NCBI GenBank assembly: GCA_963742035.1
Contig: CAVUKH010000012.1
Coordinates: 179,235-243,234 of the forward strand
Length of the DNA stretch: 64,000 nt
Reading direction: 5' to 3'
From: Bog-473 sp963742035
GTDB lineage: Bacteria > Actinomycetota > Acidimicrobiia > Acidimicrobiales > RAAP-2
Both the position numbers and the translations under genes were made by a program. Below the pieces are notes generated by a model. It was not told the DNA's origin. It ran no database searches and saw nothing but the letters and a program-made list of their open reading frames with translations. Shown one piece after another: positions 28,794 through 37,384 of this stretch (its first letter is position 1; every line of letters begins with the position of its first letter).

Positions 28794-29198
28794 ATGGATC
28801 ATGGCTACGGTCTCTCGGTGCTTCCCGTCCGGGGAGACACCCTGAAATGGCAATGCAGCTCATGCGCTGTCGCGCATCGGTCGATTGACGCCCATAGGCG
28901 GGATGAGGTCGACCTCGCCGACGACGACGTGGTCGTCATGGGCGGACCGGATCGAAAGTTCTTGGTCGTTCTTCCCCGCCAGCACGTCGGTGGGCTCGAG
29001 GAACTGTCCGTTCCCCATCGTGCCAAGGTCCTCGCTGCGGTCCAACGGGCTACCCGCGCCGTCAGGGAAGGAAACCCCTGGTCAACGCCGCGAATTCGCG
29101 CACGAACCGACCTGCCGGCATCGAAAGGCCACCTGTGCATCCACGTGCTCGCCGACGACCCGGACGACGCGCTGGACTCCACCTCACGGTTTGCCTGA
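28794..29198 (+). CDS. Small HIT-like protein with Cys in place of the catalytic His
   Basis: The 134-residue protein resembles HIT nucleotide-binding proteins. A CxxC zinc-type pair (C21, C24) precedes FLVVLPRQHVGGLEEL, which fits the family's lvvPkrHv.dl strand. The C-terminal GHLCIHVLADD aligns with the His-phi-His-phi-His triad, with H113 and H117 kept. The middle position, which is the nucleophile in HIT hydrolases, is C115. It may therefore bind nucleotides without the normal chemistry. ATG 28794 follows GAGGGGG. Its place beside the initiating sugar transferase suggests a role in EPS control or nucleotide-sugar handling. The family call is moderate. Confidence 0.65.
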   Translation: MDHGYGLSVLPVRGDTLKWQCSSCAVAHRSIDAHRRDEVDLADDDVVVMGGPDRKFLVVLPRQHVGGLEELSVPHRAKVLAAVQRATRAVREGNPWSTPRIRARTDLPASKGHLCIHVLADDPDDALDSTSRFA

Positions 29199-29678
29199 GC
29201 GCGCCTCGCAACATCACGGGCAATAAATGACACAAGTAATGAACAACAAATGGACAATAAGTCCACCATTGTCGATCTGAAGTATCAACGGACAGACAAA
29301 AAGCCTCGTTCGAGCTAAAGAAGTTCCACCAACCGCGAACAAAACGTGATCTGCAACTGACGGAAATCGCAGCGTAACCCCGCAGTTCTTCCCGGCGACG
29401 CAACAATCGGTGCTCGCGCGGGCCCGGATCGTTCGCGCCACACGCCGGTTGACCCTCCAGGGGGCCACCGTTATCATCAGCGCCGCGGGTCGGCGTGATG
29501 ATCTACGGACCATATTGGCGTGGTCCTAGGGAGCAAAGGGTGACCGATTCGCTTCGATAGGGCGGCAGAGCGTGACATTCAGCAGTGGTGGCAATTCAGC
29601 GACGAACGACGGCGGTGGGACGTTTCTCTCCAGAGCGGCTCGCATCCCTTACCGGGGCGCGAGAGGCGGACAGAAGTC
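29199..29678. other. AT-rich intergenic region upstream of NarL-type regulator
   Basis: This is a 480-bp gap. Roughly 29220-29370 is clearly poorer in G+C than its surroundings and has many A-rich words. It includes the inverted repeat GACAAT-N9-ATTGTC at 29253-29273. No gene is visible on either strand. Such islands are often regulatory in G+C-rich actinobacteria (for example targets of nucleoid proteins), but that is inference. A housekeeping-type promoter follows at 29449. Confidence 0.5.
29449..29477 (+). promoter_or_regulatory. Sigma-A-like promoter TTGACC-N17-TATCAT
   Basis: The -35 TTGACC (29449-29454) and -10 TATCAT (29472-29477) are separated by exactly 17 bp. It points toward the regulator gene at 29679 and would give an untranslated leader of about 195 bases. 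This is the best consensus promoter I found in the window. Confidence 0.6.
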
Positions 29679-30413
29679 ATGACCGCCGTCATTCAAAGTC
29701 GACTCGGTCCTTCGGGCATTCCGGCGCGGATTTTGGTCGCCGGAAGCGACCTCTTGGCAGATGCACTGGCCAGCGCGTTGGAGACGTACGGGTTTGCCAC
29801 CATGAACATCATGGCGAGCGAACCGGCGATCGAAGACGGGATCGGGTGGCACCCCGACCTCGTTCTCCTCGATGCCAGATCCCTCGATGTCGCAGCCGGC
29901 TCCGCTCTGATCGGTGGCGTGTGCCAAATGGGCGTCCAGGTGTGCGTGATCGACGCCGCGGACGACGGCGATCGGTCGAATGCATGGTTGAACGCCGGAA
30001 CCTCCGCGCTCATCGACAAGCACGAACCCTTCGAGGAGCTCTTCCGGACGATCGCCCTCCTCTTGCGGGGTCGTTTCCTCTCTCAGACTGCGCCGAGGTA
30101 CTCCGCCGATTTGGCGATGACGCGAGCCGATGACCGCCGACCCGAACGTCTCGAGCTCTTTGCTGCGCTCAGTGATCGTGAGAGGGTCGTCCTGGCCGAG
30201 CTCATCGAGGGACATTGTGCCGAGGACATTGCGAAAGGCGCTTTCGTCGCTGTCTCCACTGTTCGCTCTCAGATCAAGTCGATCCTGCAGAAGCTCGGGG
30301 TCAATTCGCAGCTGGCCGCGGTCGCGCTGGCACGGCGCGCCGGTTGGTCTCTCGAAAATCCTCCCGGCACTCCTCCAGAGCCCACGAACAGTCGGCGCCG
30401 TCGAGTCTCCTGA
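29679..30413 (+). CDS. NarL/LuxR-type regulator with atypical receiver domain
   Basis: In this 244-residue protein, residues 15-130 form a receiver-like domain with the acceptor-type Asp in LVLLDARSLD and a Lys in ALIDKHEPF. The N-terminal acidic Mg-binding pair is missing (ILVAGSDLL). The C-terminal LuxR helix-turn-helix reads LSDRERVVLAELIEGHCAEDIAKGAF...STVRSQIKSILQKLGVNSQLAAVALA. No histidine kinase is nearby. It precedes the long EPS operon at 30574 and is a likely local activator. Loss of the acidic pair suggests control by something other than ordinary phosphorylation. ATG 29679 is supported by domain length. Confidence 0.85.
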   Translation: MTAVIQSRLGPSGIPARILVAGSDLLADALASALETYGFATMNIMASEPAIEDGIGWHPDLVLLDARSLDVAAGSALIGGVCQMGVQVCVIDAADDGDRSNAWLNAGTSALIDKHEPFEELFRTIALLLRGRFLSQTAPRYSADLAMTRADDRRPERLELFAALSDRERVVLAELIEGHCAEDIAKGAFVAVSTVRSQIKSILQKLGVNSQLAAVALARRAGWSLENPPGTPPEPTNSRRRRVS

Positions 30414-30521
30414 TCGGCATCGGGCCGGTGTCACCTTCACCGAAGGGCATCGCCTGAGGGGCAAATACCGTCCGCGGGGGTGCGAGGGGTGTATCTGACG
30501 GCCGCCGACCCGCTCGTTCAG

Positions 30522-30535
30522 GTATGGCGTCATAC
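30522..30535. promoter_or_regulatory. Inverted repeat upstream of the EPS operon
   Basis: GTATG-N4-CATAC lies 39 bp before the ATG of the uronate dehydrogenase gene, in the right place for an operator of the upstream NarL/LuxR-type regulator. The half-site is short, so this is a weak candidate. Confidence 0.35.
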
Positions 30536-30573
30536 ATCTGCGGGTTCACACCCCCACAACCACACGCGACGAT

Positions 30574-31890
30574 ATGAAAGTCGCGATCTTCGGCCTGGGC
30601 TATGTGGGCACAGTCTCTGCTGCCTGCCTTGCCGCAAACGGCCACGAAGTCTGGGGCGTCGATCCCGACGAGTTGAAGGTGGCCGCGATCTCGGCAGGCA
30701 CGAGTCCCATTGTGGAGCCGGGCCTGCAATCCCTGGTGGCCCAATCGGTCGCGTCGGGCAAGCTGCACGCCACGACCCGTCCCGCCGACGCCGTCGCCCA
30801 TGCCGACATCTCACTCCTGTGCGTCGGCACGCCGTCCGCCACAAGCGGCGAAACCAACCTGGCGTACATCTACCGCGTCGTCGAAGATCTCGTGCAGTCG
30901 CTCACGGAGTCGGCCGCAACGCGGCCATTTCACACTGTGGTGATCCGCAGCACGGTTCCGCCGGGGACGGTCGAGGACGTGAATGCCATATTGCAGTCCG
31001 CCTTCCAGGACACCGGACCAGACGTCGGCGTTGCGATGTGCCCCGAATTCCTCCGGGAAGGAACCGGAATAGCGGACTTCTATGCACCCCCGTACACCGT
31101 CATCGGCGCCTCGGACATTCGGGCGATCGACGCGGTGTCACGCCTCTTCGCATTTCTCGAATCTCCGTTGCGAGTGGTACATCCCCGTACGGCTGAATCC
31201 CTGAAGTACGCGTGCAACGCGTTCCATGCCACGAAGATCTCGTTTGCCAACGACATGGGGAGGATCTTCAGTCGGCTCGGTGTCGACAGCCGAGAGGTCA
31301 TGGAGTTGTTCTGCGAGGACACATCCCTCAATATCTCGGCCAAGTACCTCCGACCCGCCTTCGCCTTCGGTGGATCGTGCCTCCCGAAGGACCTTCGTTC
31401 ACTGCTGCATCTGGCCCGTGCGGAGAGCGTCGACATACCGCTGTTGTCGGGCGTGCTGGCGAGCAACCGCCTGTCCATCGACGAAGCCATCGACCGGGTC
31501 GTCTCCGGTCAGGGGACCAAGGTTGCTCTGCTCGGACTGAGCTTCAAGCCGGGTAGCGACGATCTCCGTGAGAGCCCCTACGTCGATCTTGCGGAGACCC
31601 TGCTGGGCAAGGGCTACGACGTCCGCATCCACGATCCTGTCCTGAATCCCTCGTCCCTCGTCGGCTCCAATCGCCAGTACGTGGAGTCCAAGCTTCCCCA
31701 CCTCAGGCGCATCCTCACGGATGGTCCTGAAGAGGCCATTGCCGATGCCGACGTTGCCATCGTGTCGCATTCGACGAATGAGGTCGTCGAGGCGTTGCTC
31801 GCCTCACCACCTCCCAAGATCCTCGACCTCGACGGTCGCCTCGGTCCCGAGCTCGAGGCGTTGGACGGCTACGAAGGATTCGCTTGGTGA
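30574..31890 (+). CDS. UDP-glucose/GDP-mannose 6-dehydrogenase family protein
   Basis: The 438-residue three-domain dehydrogenase shows an NAD-binding start (VAIFGLGYVGTVSAACLAANGH), the middle-domain segment ESLKYACNAFHATKISFANDM, the catalytic Cys in FAFGGSCLPKDLRSLL and a C-terminal domain beginning VALLGLSFKPGSDDLRESP. The FGGSCLPKD form and the following region look nearer to GDP-mannose dehydrogenase (AlgD) than to Ugd, though specificity is not certain. It oxidises a nucleotide hexose at C6 to a uronic acid with two NAD+. It begins a plus-strand operon; its stop overlaps the next gene's GTG (GTGA). Confidence 0.9.
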   Translation: MKVAIFGLGYVGTVSAACLAANGHEVWGVDPDELKVAAISAGTSPIVEPGLQSLVAQSVASGKLHATTRPADAVAHADISLLCVGTPSATSGETNLAYIYRVVEDLVQSLTESAATRPFHTVVIRSTVPPGTVEDVNAILQSAFQDTGPDVGVAMCPEFLREGTGIADFYAPPYTVIGASDIRAIDAVSRLFAFLESPLRVVHPRTAESLKYACNAFHATKISFANDMGRIFSRLGVDSREVMELFCEDTSLNISAKYLRPAFAFGGSCLPKDLRSLLHLARAESVDIPLLSGVLASNRLSIDEAIDRVVSGQGTKVALLGLSFKPGSDDLRESPYVDLAETLLGKGYDVRIHDPVLNPSSLVGSNRQYVESKLPHLRRILTDGPEEAIADADVAIVSHSTNEVVEALLASPPPKILDLDGRLGPELEALDGYEGFAW

Positions 31891-33200
31891 CTCCACATCG
31901 CAAGGAGGTCGAGTCGCGTGCGACTCACCCCGCGACCGAGTCTCAAGAGCGACCCACCAAGGAACCTATGAACCCTCGAAAGCGCCGCAGGGTGCTCATC
32001 CTCGTGCAGAACCTCTCGGTTCCGTTCGATCGCCGCGTCTGGCTCGAGTGCCAGTCCTTGGTCGGTGCCGGCTTCGAGGTGGCGGTGGTCTGTCCAAAGG
32101 CCCCCGGGGACCCGACCTATTCCAGGCTGGACGGGGTCGACATCTTCAAGTATCGGCCCTATGCACCGGGCGGATCGAGCGTGTCATTCGTCATTGAATA
32201 TGCCTATTCCTTCTTCGCCACCCTTCTTCTCAGTCTGAGGGCGAGTTGGGGCGGTCGGTTCACCGTCGTCCAGAGCTGTAACCCGCCCGACCTGTTCTGG
32301 CCCATCGGCATCCTCTTTCGGCTCTTGCACCGATCTGCCTTCGTGTTCGATCACCACGATCTTTGCCCGGAGCTGTATCAATCTCGCTTTCCGGACGGGA
32401 ACAAGCTCGTCTACAGAGCGCTGCGGCTGATGGAGCGACGCACCATGCGAACCGCGGACCACGTGATCGCCACCAACGACTCCTACCGTCAAATCGCGGT
32501 GGAGCGCGACGGCGTCGCTCAAACCAACGTGACGGTCGTCCGGACGGGCCCGGATCTGGCGAGGCTCAACCGCACTGCGGCGGAACCGGACCTTCGGCGC
32601 GCCAGGCCGCATCTCGCCGCATACCTGGGTGTCATGGGGCCACAGGATGGCGTGGACCTCGTCCTGGAGGTCGCCGATCACGTCGTCCACCGGCTCGGGC
32701 GACGCGACATCAGCTTCACCCTGATCGGATCGGGCGACTGTTTCGACGACCTGGTCGAGCAGAGTCGCCGGCTCAACCTCACCGACTACGTCACGTTCAC
32801 TGGTCGGATCCCGGACGCGGAGGTATCGGCGATCCTGTCCACTGCAGACGTGGGCATTTCGCCTGATCCGAAGAACCCGCTGAATGACGTCTCGACCATG
32901 AACAAGACGATGGAATACATGGCCTTCGCCTTGCCGGTCGTCGCGTTCGATCTGCACGAGACCCGTATCTCGGCCGGCGATGCTGCGGTGTACGCAACCC
33001 CCAACGAGGTCGGCGAATTCGCTCAGCTGCTCGTGGACCTGGTCGATGACGAGCCGCGACGGTTCACGATGGGCCTGGCCGGACGTGCCCGGGTCGAACA
33101 TGCGCTGGCCTGGAAGCATCAGGCTCCCCGCTACGTCGAGGTCTATGAGAACCTGTCGGGGAATTCCAAGCAGCGGCTCTCAATGACTGCGGGGTCCTGA
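31887..33200 (+). CDS. Family 4 glycosyltransferase (GT-B)
   Basis: The N-terminal GT-B domain begins VLILVQNLSVPFDRRVWLEC and contains FDHHDLCPELYQSRF, a pattern frequent in WecB/PelF-like EPS transferases. The C-terminal domain has AYLGVMGPQDGVDLVLEV, YVTFTGRIPDAEV and the Glu-containing NKTMEYMAFALPVVAFD donor-binding segment. It should transfer a sugar from a nucleotide donor to the lipid-linked intermediate at the cytosolic face. Starting at the GTG overlapping the upstream stop gives 437 residues; ATG 31968, with AAGGA upstream, would remove a non-conserved 27-residue head and is equally plausible. Confidence 0.9.
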   Translation: MTPHRKEVESRATHPATESQERPTKEPMNPRKRRRVLILVQNLSVPFDRRVWLECQSLVGAGFEVAVVCPKAPGDPTYSRLDGVDIFKYRPYAPGGSSVSFVIEYAYSFFATLLLSLRASWGGRFTVVQSCNPPDLFWPIGILFRLLHRSAFVFDHHDLCPELYQSRFPDGNKLVYRALRLMERRTMRTADHVIATNDSYRQIAVERDGVAQTNVTVVRTGPDLARLNRTAAEPDLRRARPHLAAYLGVMGPQDGVDLVLEVADHVVHRLGRRDISFTLIGSGDCFDDLVEQSRRLNLTDYVTFTGRIPDAEVSAILSTADVGISPDPKNPLNDVSTMNKTMEYMAFALPVVAFDLHETRISAGDAAVYATPNEVGEFAQLLVDLVDDEPRRFTMGLAGRARVEHALAWKHQAPRYVEVYENLSGNSKQRLSMTAGS

Positions 33201-33203
33201 CCC

Positions 33204-35105
33204 GTGTGCGGCATTGCGGGCGCCTATCAGCAGGTTGACGGACGAGCGGCCACGGAGAGAATGGGCCGGTGCCTCGATCATCGAGGTCCGGACGAGGAGG
33301 GCGCATTCTCGTACGCCGACGAGCGAATCGATCTGCACTTCGCCCACCGCCGTCTCTCGATCATCGATCTGCAGCATGGTCAGCAGCCGTTGGTCAAGCA
33401 CCCATTCGTCCTCTGTTACAACGGCGAGCTCTACAACTTCCGGGAGATTCGCGCTGAGCTGGTCGCCGGTGGCGCCCGCTTTTCCACGACGTCGGACACC
33501 GAGGTCGTTCTGGAGGCGTGGCGGCGGTGGGGGACGGGGTGCCTGAAGCGGTTTCGAGGCATGTTTGCCTTCGCCGTACTCGATCAAGCCTCCGGATCGC
33601 TGTTCCTCGCTCGCGACCAATTCGGGATCAAGCCCTTGCATTTCATTCGCCGCAAGGACGGGGTCGTCTTCGCTTCGGAGCTCAAGGCGCTGGTGAGCAC
33701 GTTCGGCTCCGAGCTGCACATGCTTCCCGAGGCACTCGTCGCATCCATGCTCTATTACTGGGTGCCCGACCAGATGTGCTCGGTGAAGGGCGTGGAGAAA
33801 TTGCAGCCGGGCACGTGGGCCGAGTTCCGTCCAGACGGCACACACCGCGTCGGCCGGTATTGGGACGTTGTCGAAGAGGCATCAGCGGCTCAGGAGCAGC
33901 ACTACGACCTCGGGCAAGTGGTCGAAGACTCGGTACGCGCCCACCTGGTCGCTGACGTCCCGGTCTCGAGCTTCCTCTCCGGTGGACTCGACTCGAGCAT
34001 CGTCACGGTGCTGGCCAAGCAGGCCAATCCTCAGATCGACGCCTACACCATCACCTTCCGCGCGCAGGACAATCGGCTGGAAGCCATGCCGGATGACGCT
34101 GTCTACGCCCGGAAGGTCGCCCAGCGTCACGGTATCGACCTGCACGAGATCGAGATACAGCCGGACGTGGTCGGGTTGCTGCCGAGAATGGTCGACATTC
34201 TCGACGAGCCCATCGGTGATCCGGCGGCCATCAACACCCTCCTTATGTCGGAGGCGGCGCGCGCGGCCGGGGTCAAGGTACTGCTTTCCGGCATGGGTGC
34301 AGATGAGCTGTTCGGGGGCTACCGCAAGCACGTGGCGTGCATGTTGGCCGGGCGCTACCGCGATCTCCCGGGCTTCGTGCACCGCTCGACCAACGGCGTT
34401 GTCGACCGTCTGCCCTTGACCGCCGCTGGACGCGGCCTCCGCTACAGCCGATGGGCCAAGCGATTCGTGACGTTCGCCGAGCTGCCGGAGGAGGCCGCGT
34501 TTCGTCGGAGCTACAGCCTGTACGCTCCCGCCGAGCTGGCGGCGTTCCTCAGTCCCGAATTGCAGCACGATGTCGACACTGTCGTTGAGCAACATTTGCA
34601 GGTCTACGAGGACAATCACCTGTCGGACAGGGTCAACCGCATGTGTCTGGCCGATACCCGAATGTTCCTCCCCGGCCTCAATCTCACCTACACGGACCGG
34701 GCCAGCATGGCTGCATCGACCGAAGTGCGCGTTCCATTCGTGGATACCGAGGTCTTTCGGGCCGCGTTCTCACTCTCCGGGAAGGACAAGGTCTCCGGCA
34801 GAACGGGAAAGGTTGCGCTGAAGCGCGCCGCCGAGGCGTGGCTGCCGAAGGAGATCGTGCACCGCCCCAAGGCGTCGTTCTCGGCTCCGCTCCGGGCCTG
34901 GGTTTCCCGGGACTTGAGCGAGGTCATCGATGACTCGCTGCTCGGCGGCGATCTCGTCAGCACGGGGTTTCTCCACCGGCCGGCCGTTTCCGCTCTGGTC
35001 GAAGAGCACCGAGCGGGTCGAGAGGACCGATCCAAGCAGATCTGGCAGCTGCTCACTCTCGAGACGTGGTACCGCCAGACTCGTCAAGCAGGCGTCGGGC
35101 TGTGA
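33204..35105 (+). CDS. asnB: Glutamine-hydrolysing asparagine synthase-like amidotransferase
   Basis: The 633-residue protein has an N-terminal class II glutaminase domain: the processed N-terminal Cys2 follows the GTG start (CGIAGAYQQ), with RGPDEEG and YNGELYNF. A C-terminal ATP-pyrophosphatase domain follows with FLSGGLDSSIV and SGMGADELFGGYRKH. AsnB makes asparagine, but EPS loci often contain relatives that amidate uronic acids. Next to a uronate-forming dehydrogenase that role is an attractive inference. It starts three bases after the GT4 stop and precedes the two-domain oxidoreductase by 31 bp, within one operon. Confidence 0.9.
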   Translation: MCGIAGAYQQVDGRAATERMGRCLDHRGPDEEGAFSYADERIDLHFAHRRLSIIDLQHGQQPLVKHPFVLCYNGELYNFREIRAELVAGGARFSTTSDTEVVLEAWRRWGTGCLKRFRGMFAFAVLDQASGSLFLARDQFGIKPLHFIRRKDGVVFASELKALVSTFGSELHMLPEALVASMLYYWVPDQMCSVKGVEKLQPGTWAEFRPDGTHRVGRYWDVVEEASAAQEQHYDLGQVVEDSVRAHLVADVPVSSFLSGGLDSSIVTVLAKQANPQIDAYTITFRAQDNRLEAMPDDAVYARKVAQRHGIDLHEIEIQPDVVGLLPRMVDILDEPIGDPAAINTLLMSEAARAAGVKVLLSGMGADELFGGYRKHVACMLAGRYRDLPGFVHRSTNGVVDRLPLTAAGRGLRYSRWAKRFVTFAELPEEAAFRRSYSLYAPAELAAFLSPELQHDVDTVVEQHLQVYEDNHLSDRVNRMCLADTRMFLPGLNLTYTDRASMAASTEVRVPFVDTEVFRAAFSLSGKDKVSGRTGKVALKRAAEAWLPKEIVHRPKASFSAPLRAWVSRDLSEVIDDSLLGGDLVSTGFLHRPAVSALVEEHRAGREDRSKQIWQLLTLETWYRQTRQAGVGL

Positions 35106-35136
35106 CCCGAACGCCCGGAAGGGAATCAGAGGACCG

Positions 35137-37341
35137 GTGAAGCAAGTCGCGCAGAACTACCGCTCAGGAGCACTGGACGTCATCGACGCGCCTGCTCCTT
35201 CGTGTGCCCCCGGAGGGGTGCTCGTGCGTTCGCTCTACTCACTGATCTCGACTGGGACCGAGTTGATGAAGGTGGGGGAGTCGAAGCTGTCACTGGTCGG
35301 CAAGGCGCGAGCCCGTCCCGACCAGGTGAAGAAGGTGCTCGAGAACGTGCAACAGCAAGGCGCGCTCACCACCTACAAGAAGGCGATGAACCGCCTGGAC
35401 TCCTACTCACCACTGGGCTACTCGCTCGCGGGTGTGGTGCAGGAGGTGGGCAGGGGGGCTGAGGAGTTCGCCGTCGGCCAACTCGTGGCATGCGCAGGGA
35501 ACGAGTTCGCCCTCCACGCAGAGCTCAACTGGGTACCGACCAATCTCTGCGTCGCGGTGCCCGACGGCGTCTCGCCCCAGCTGGCCGCATTCGCCACCGT
35601 GGGTTCGATCGCCTTGCAGGGTGTGCGCCAGGGCAACGTCCAGATCGGGGACACCGCGTGCGTCATCGGCCTGGGCCTGGTGGGGCAGTTGGTCGTCCAG
35701 CTGCTCGTGGCCTCCGGAGTCCAAGTGGTCGGTCTCGACCCCGACCAGGACCGTTGCCGGTTGGCCGAGAAAGCCGGTGCCCTGCTGTGCACCGCGCCCG
35801 ACGACGACGGTGCCGTTGCGGTGGAGCAGGCATTGTCCAAGGCATCGGGTGGGCTCGGTGCCGACCGGATCTTTCTGGTCTCCGGCGGCTCTTCGAACCA
35901 GCCGGTCGAGTTGGCCGCCCGGTTGGCGCGGGACCGGGCAACGGTCGTCGACATCGGCAAGTGCAAGCTCGATCTCCCTTGGAACGACTACTACGAGAAG
36001 GAACTCGAGCTTCGGTTCTCCCGTTCGTACGGTCCGGGCCGCTATGACCCCAAATACGAGCTCGAGGGAGTCGACTACCCGGCCGGCTACGTGCGCTGGA
36101 CGGAACGACGCAATCTCCACTGCTTCGTGAACGCCGTGGCCAGGAAGGAGATCGACCCGGAACCGCTCATCGCCGGGATCTTCCCGCTCGAGGACGCACC
36201 GAGCGTCTACGAGCAGCTCGGCTCCGGTGCGCTGCAGGGCGTCGGCTTCCTCTTCGAGTACGACCAGGACCAGGCTGATCCTGACGCTCCGACCGACGGC
36301 CAGGCCGCCGTAGGGGTGGCCCCTGGTCGGCCCGTCACCGCGCGGCCCACGCGGGCTCGCCGTGAGGGACGACTGGACGGCCCCGTGGGGATCGGCTTTG
36401 TCGGTGCCGGGAACTACGCCTCGTCCATGCTGCTTCCCCATCTCGCGAAGGAGCCGGGGATCGAGCTCGCTCGGGTCGCCACCCGCCGCTCCCTCTCGGC
36501 GGTCAACGCGCAGCGCAAGTTCCAATTTCGTGACGCCGGCACCGATGCCGAAGCCGTTCTCGACGATCCGAACATCGATGCCGTGTTCATCGTCACCCGG
36601 CACAGTACGCACGCCGACCTCACGTGTCGCGCGCTCGAAGCAGGGAAGGCGGTCTTCGTCGAGAAGCCGCTGGCGCTGACGCACGACGAGCTCGAACGCA
36701 TTCTCGCCACGGTGGACGAGACCGGCAACGACAGGGTCATGGTCGGCTTCAACCGCCGGTTCTCCCCATTGTTGGTGGAGATGCGGGCCCGCTTCGGTCA
36801 GTCGACCGAACCGGCGAATGCCCGCTACCTCGTCAACGCGGGCCGTCTCGCCTCGGACAGCTGGTACCGGGACAACGAACTCGAAGGCTCTCGTTTCGTG
36901 GGAGAGGGTGGGCACTTCGTGGACACCATGAGTTGGTGGATGGGGAGCGACCCAGTCGAGGTCATGACGACGCCCGCCGGTGGACCGGACGAAATGCAGG
37001 TGAGCCTTCGCTACGGCGACGGGTCCCTCGCGACCATCACGTATCTGACGACGATGCACCGGCGCTTTCCGAAAGAGACATTCGAAGTCTCGAGCGGTGG
37101 GCGGACGGCCCGGCTTGACAACTTCAAGCGAACCACGGTCTGGGCCGGTCCACGGGCGCGGGTCCGTCGGCACCTCGGCGCCGCTGACAAGGGTCAATCG
37201 GCCGAAATCAAGGCGTTCGTGGAGTCAGTGCGCACCGGTGGCGCCATGCCCATTTCGCTGGACTCGCTGGCGGCGACGACCCGCGCCACCCTGGCCACCG
37301 CAGTGTCGACCGCGGCCAGCGGCGCCCCCCAGCGGCTATGA
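35137..37341 (+). CDS. Two-domain oxidoreductase: MDR dehydrogenase fused to Gfo/Idh/MocA
   Basis: This is a 734-residue fusion. Residues ~1-370 are a medium-chain (zinc-ADH-like) dehydrogenase with SLISTGTELMKVG, GVVQEVGRG and a Rossmann CVIGLGLVGQLVVQLL. After a Pro/Ala/Arg-rich linker (~385-410) comes a Gfo/Idh/MocA domain with IGFVGAGNYASSMLLPHL, VFVEKPLALT and VGFNRRFSPL. I know this fusion as a 'bi-domain-containing oxidoreductase' of polysaccharide loci. The two active sites may act in sequence on a sugar nucleotide. The GTG start has CAGAGGA upstream. It lies between asnB-like and heparinase genes. Confidence 0.9.
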   Translation: MKQVAQNYRSGALDVIDAPAPSCAPGGVLVRSLYSLISTGTELMKVGESKLSLVGKARARPDQVKKVLENVQQQGALTTYKKAMNRLDSYSPLGYSLAGVVQEVGRGAEEFAVGQLVACAGNEFALHAELNWVPTNLCVAVPDGVSPQLAAFATVGSIALQGVRQGNVQIGDTACVIGLGLVGQLVVQLLVASGVQVVGLDPDQDRCRLAEKAGALLCTAPDDDGAVAVEQALSKASGGLGADRIFLVSGGSSNQPVELAARLARDRATVVDIGKCKLDLPWNDYYEKELELRFSRSYGPGRYDPKYELEGVDYPAGYVRWTERRNLHCFVNAVARKEIDPEPLIAGIFPLEDAPSVYEQLGSGALQGVGFLFEYDQDQADPDAPTDGQAAVGVAPGRPVTARPTRARREGRLDGPVGIGFVGAGNYASSMLLPHLAKEPGIELARVATRRSLSAVNAQRKFQFRDAGTDAEAVLDDPNIDAVFIVTRHSTHADLTCRALEAGKAVFVEKPLALTHDELERILATVDETGNDRVMVGFNRRFSPLLVEMRARFGQSTEPANARYLVNAGRLASDSWYRDNELEGSRFVGEGGHFVDTMSWWMGSDPVEVMTTPAGGPDEMQVSLRYGDGSLATITYLTTMHRRFPKETFEVSSGGRTARLDNFKRTTVWAGPRARVRRHLGAADKGQSAEIKAFVESVRTGGAMPISLDSLAATTRATLATAVSTAASGAPQRL

Positions 37342-37384
37342 CGCATCGGTGCCCGCCGATGACGGGCGCCGGCATCGCTGAATC

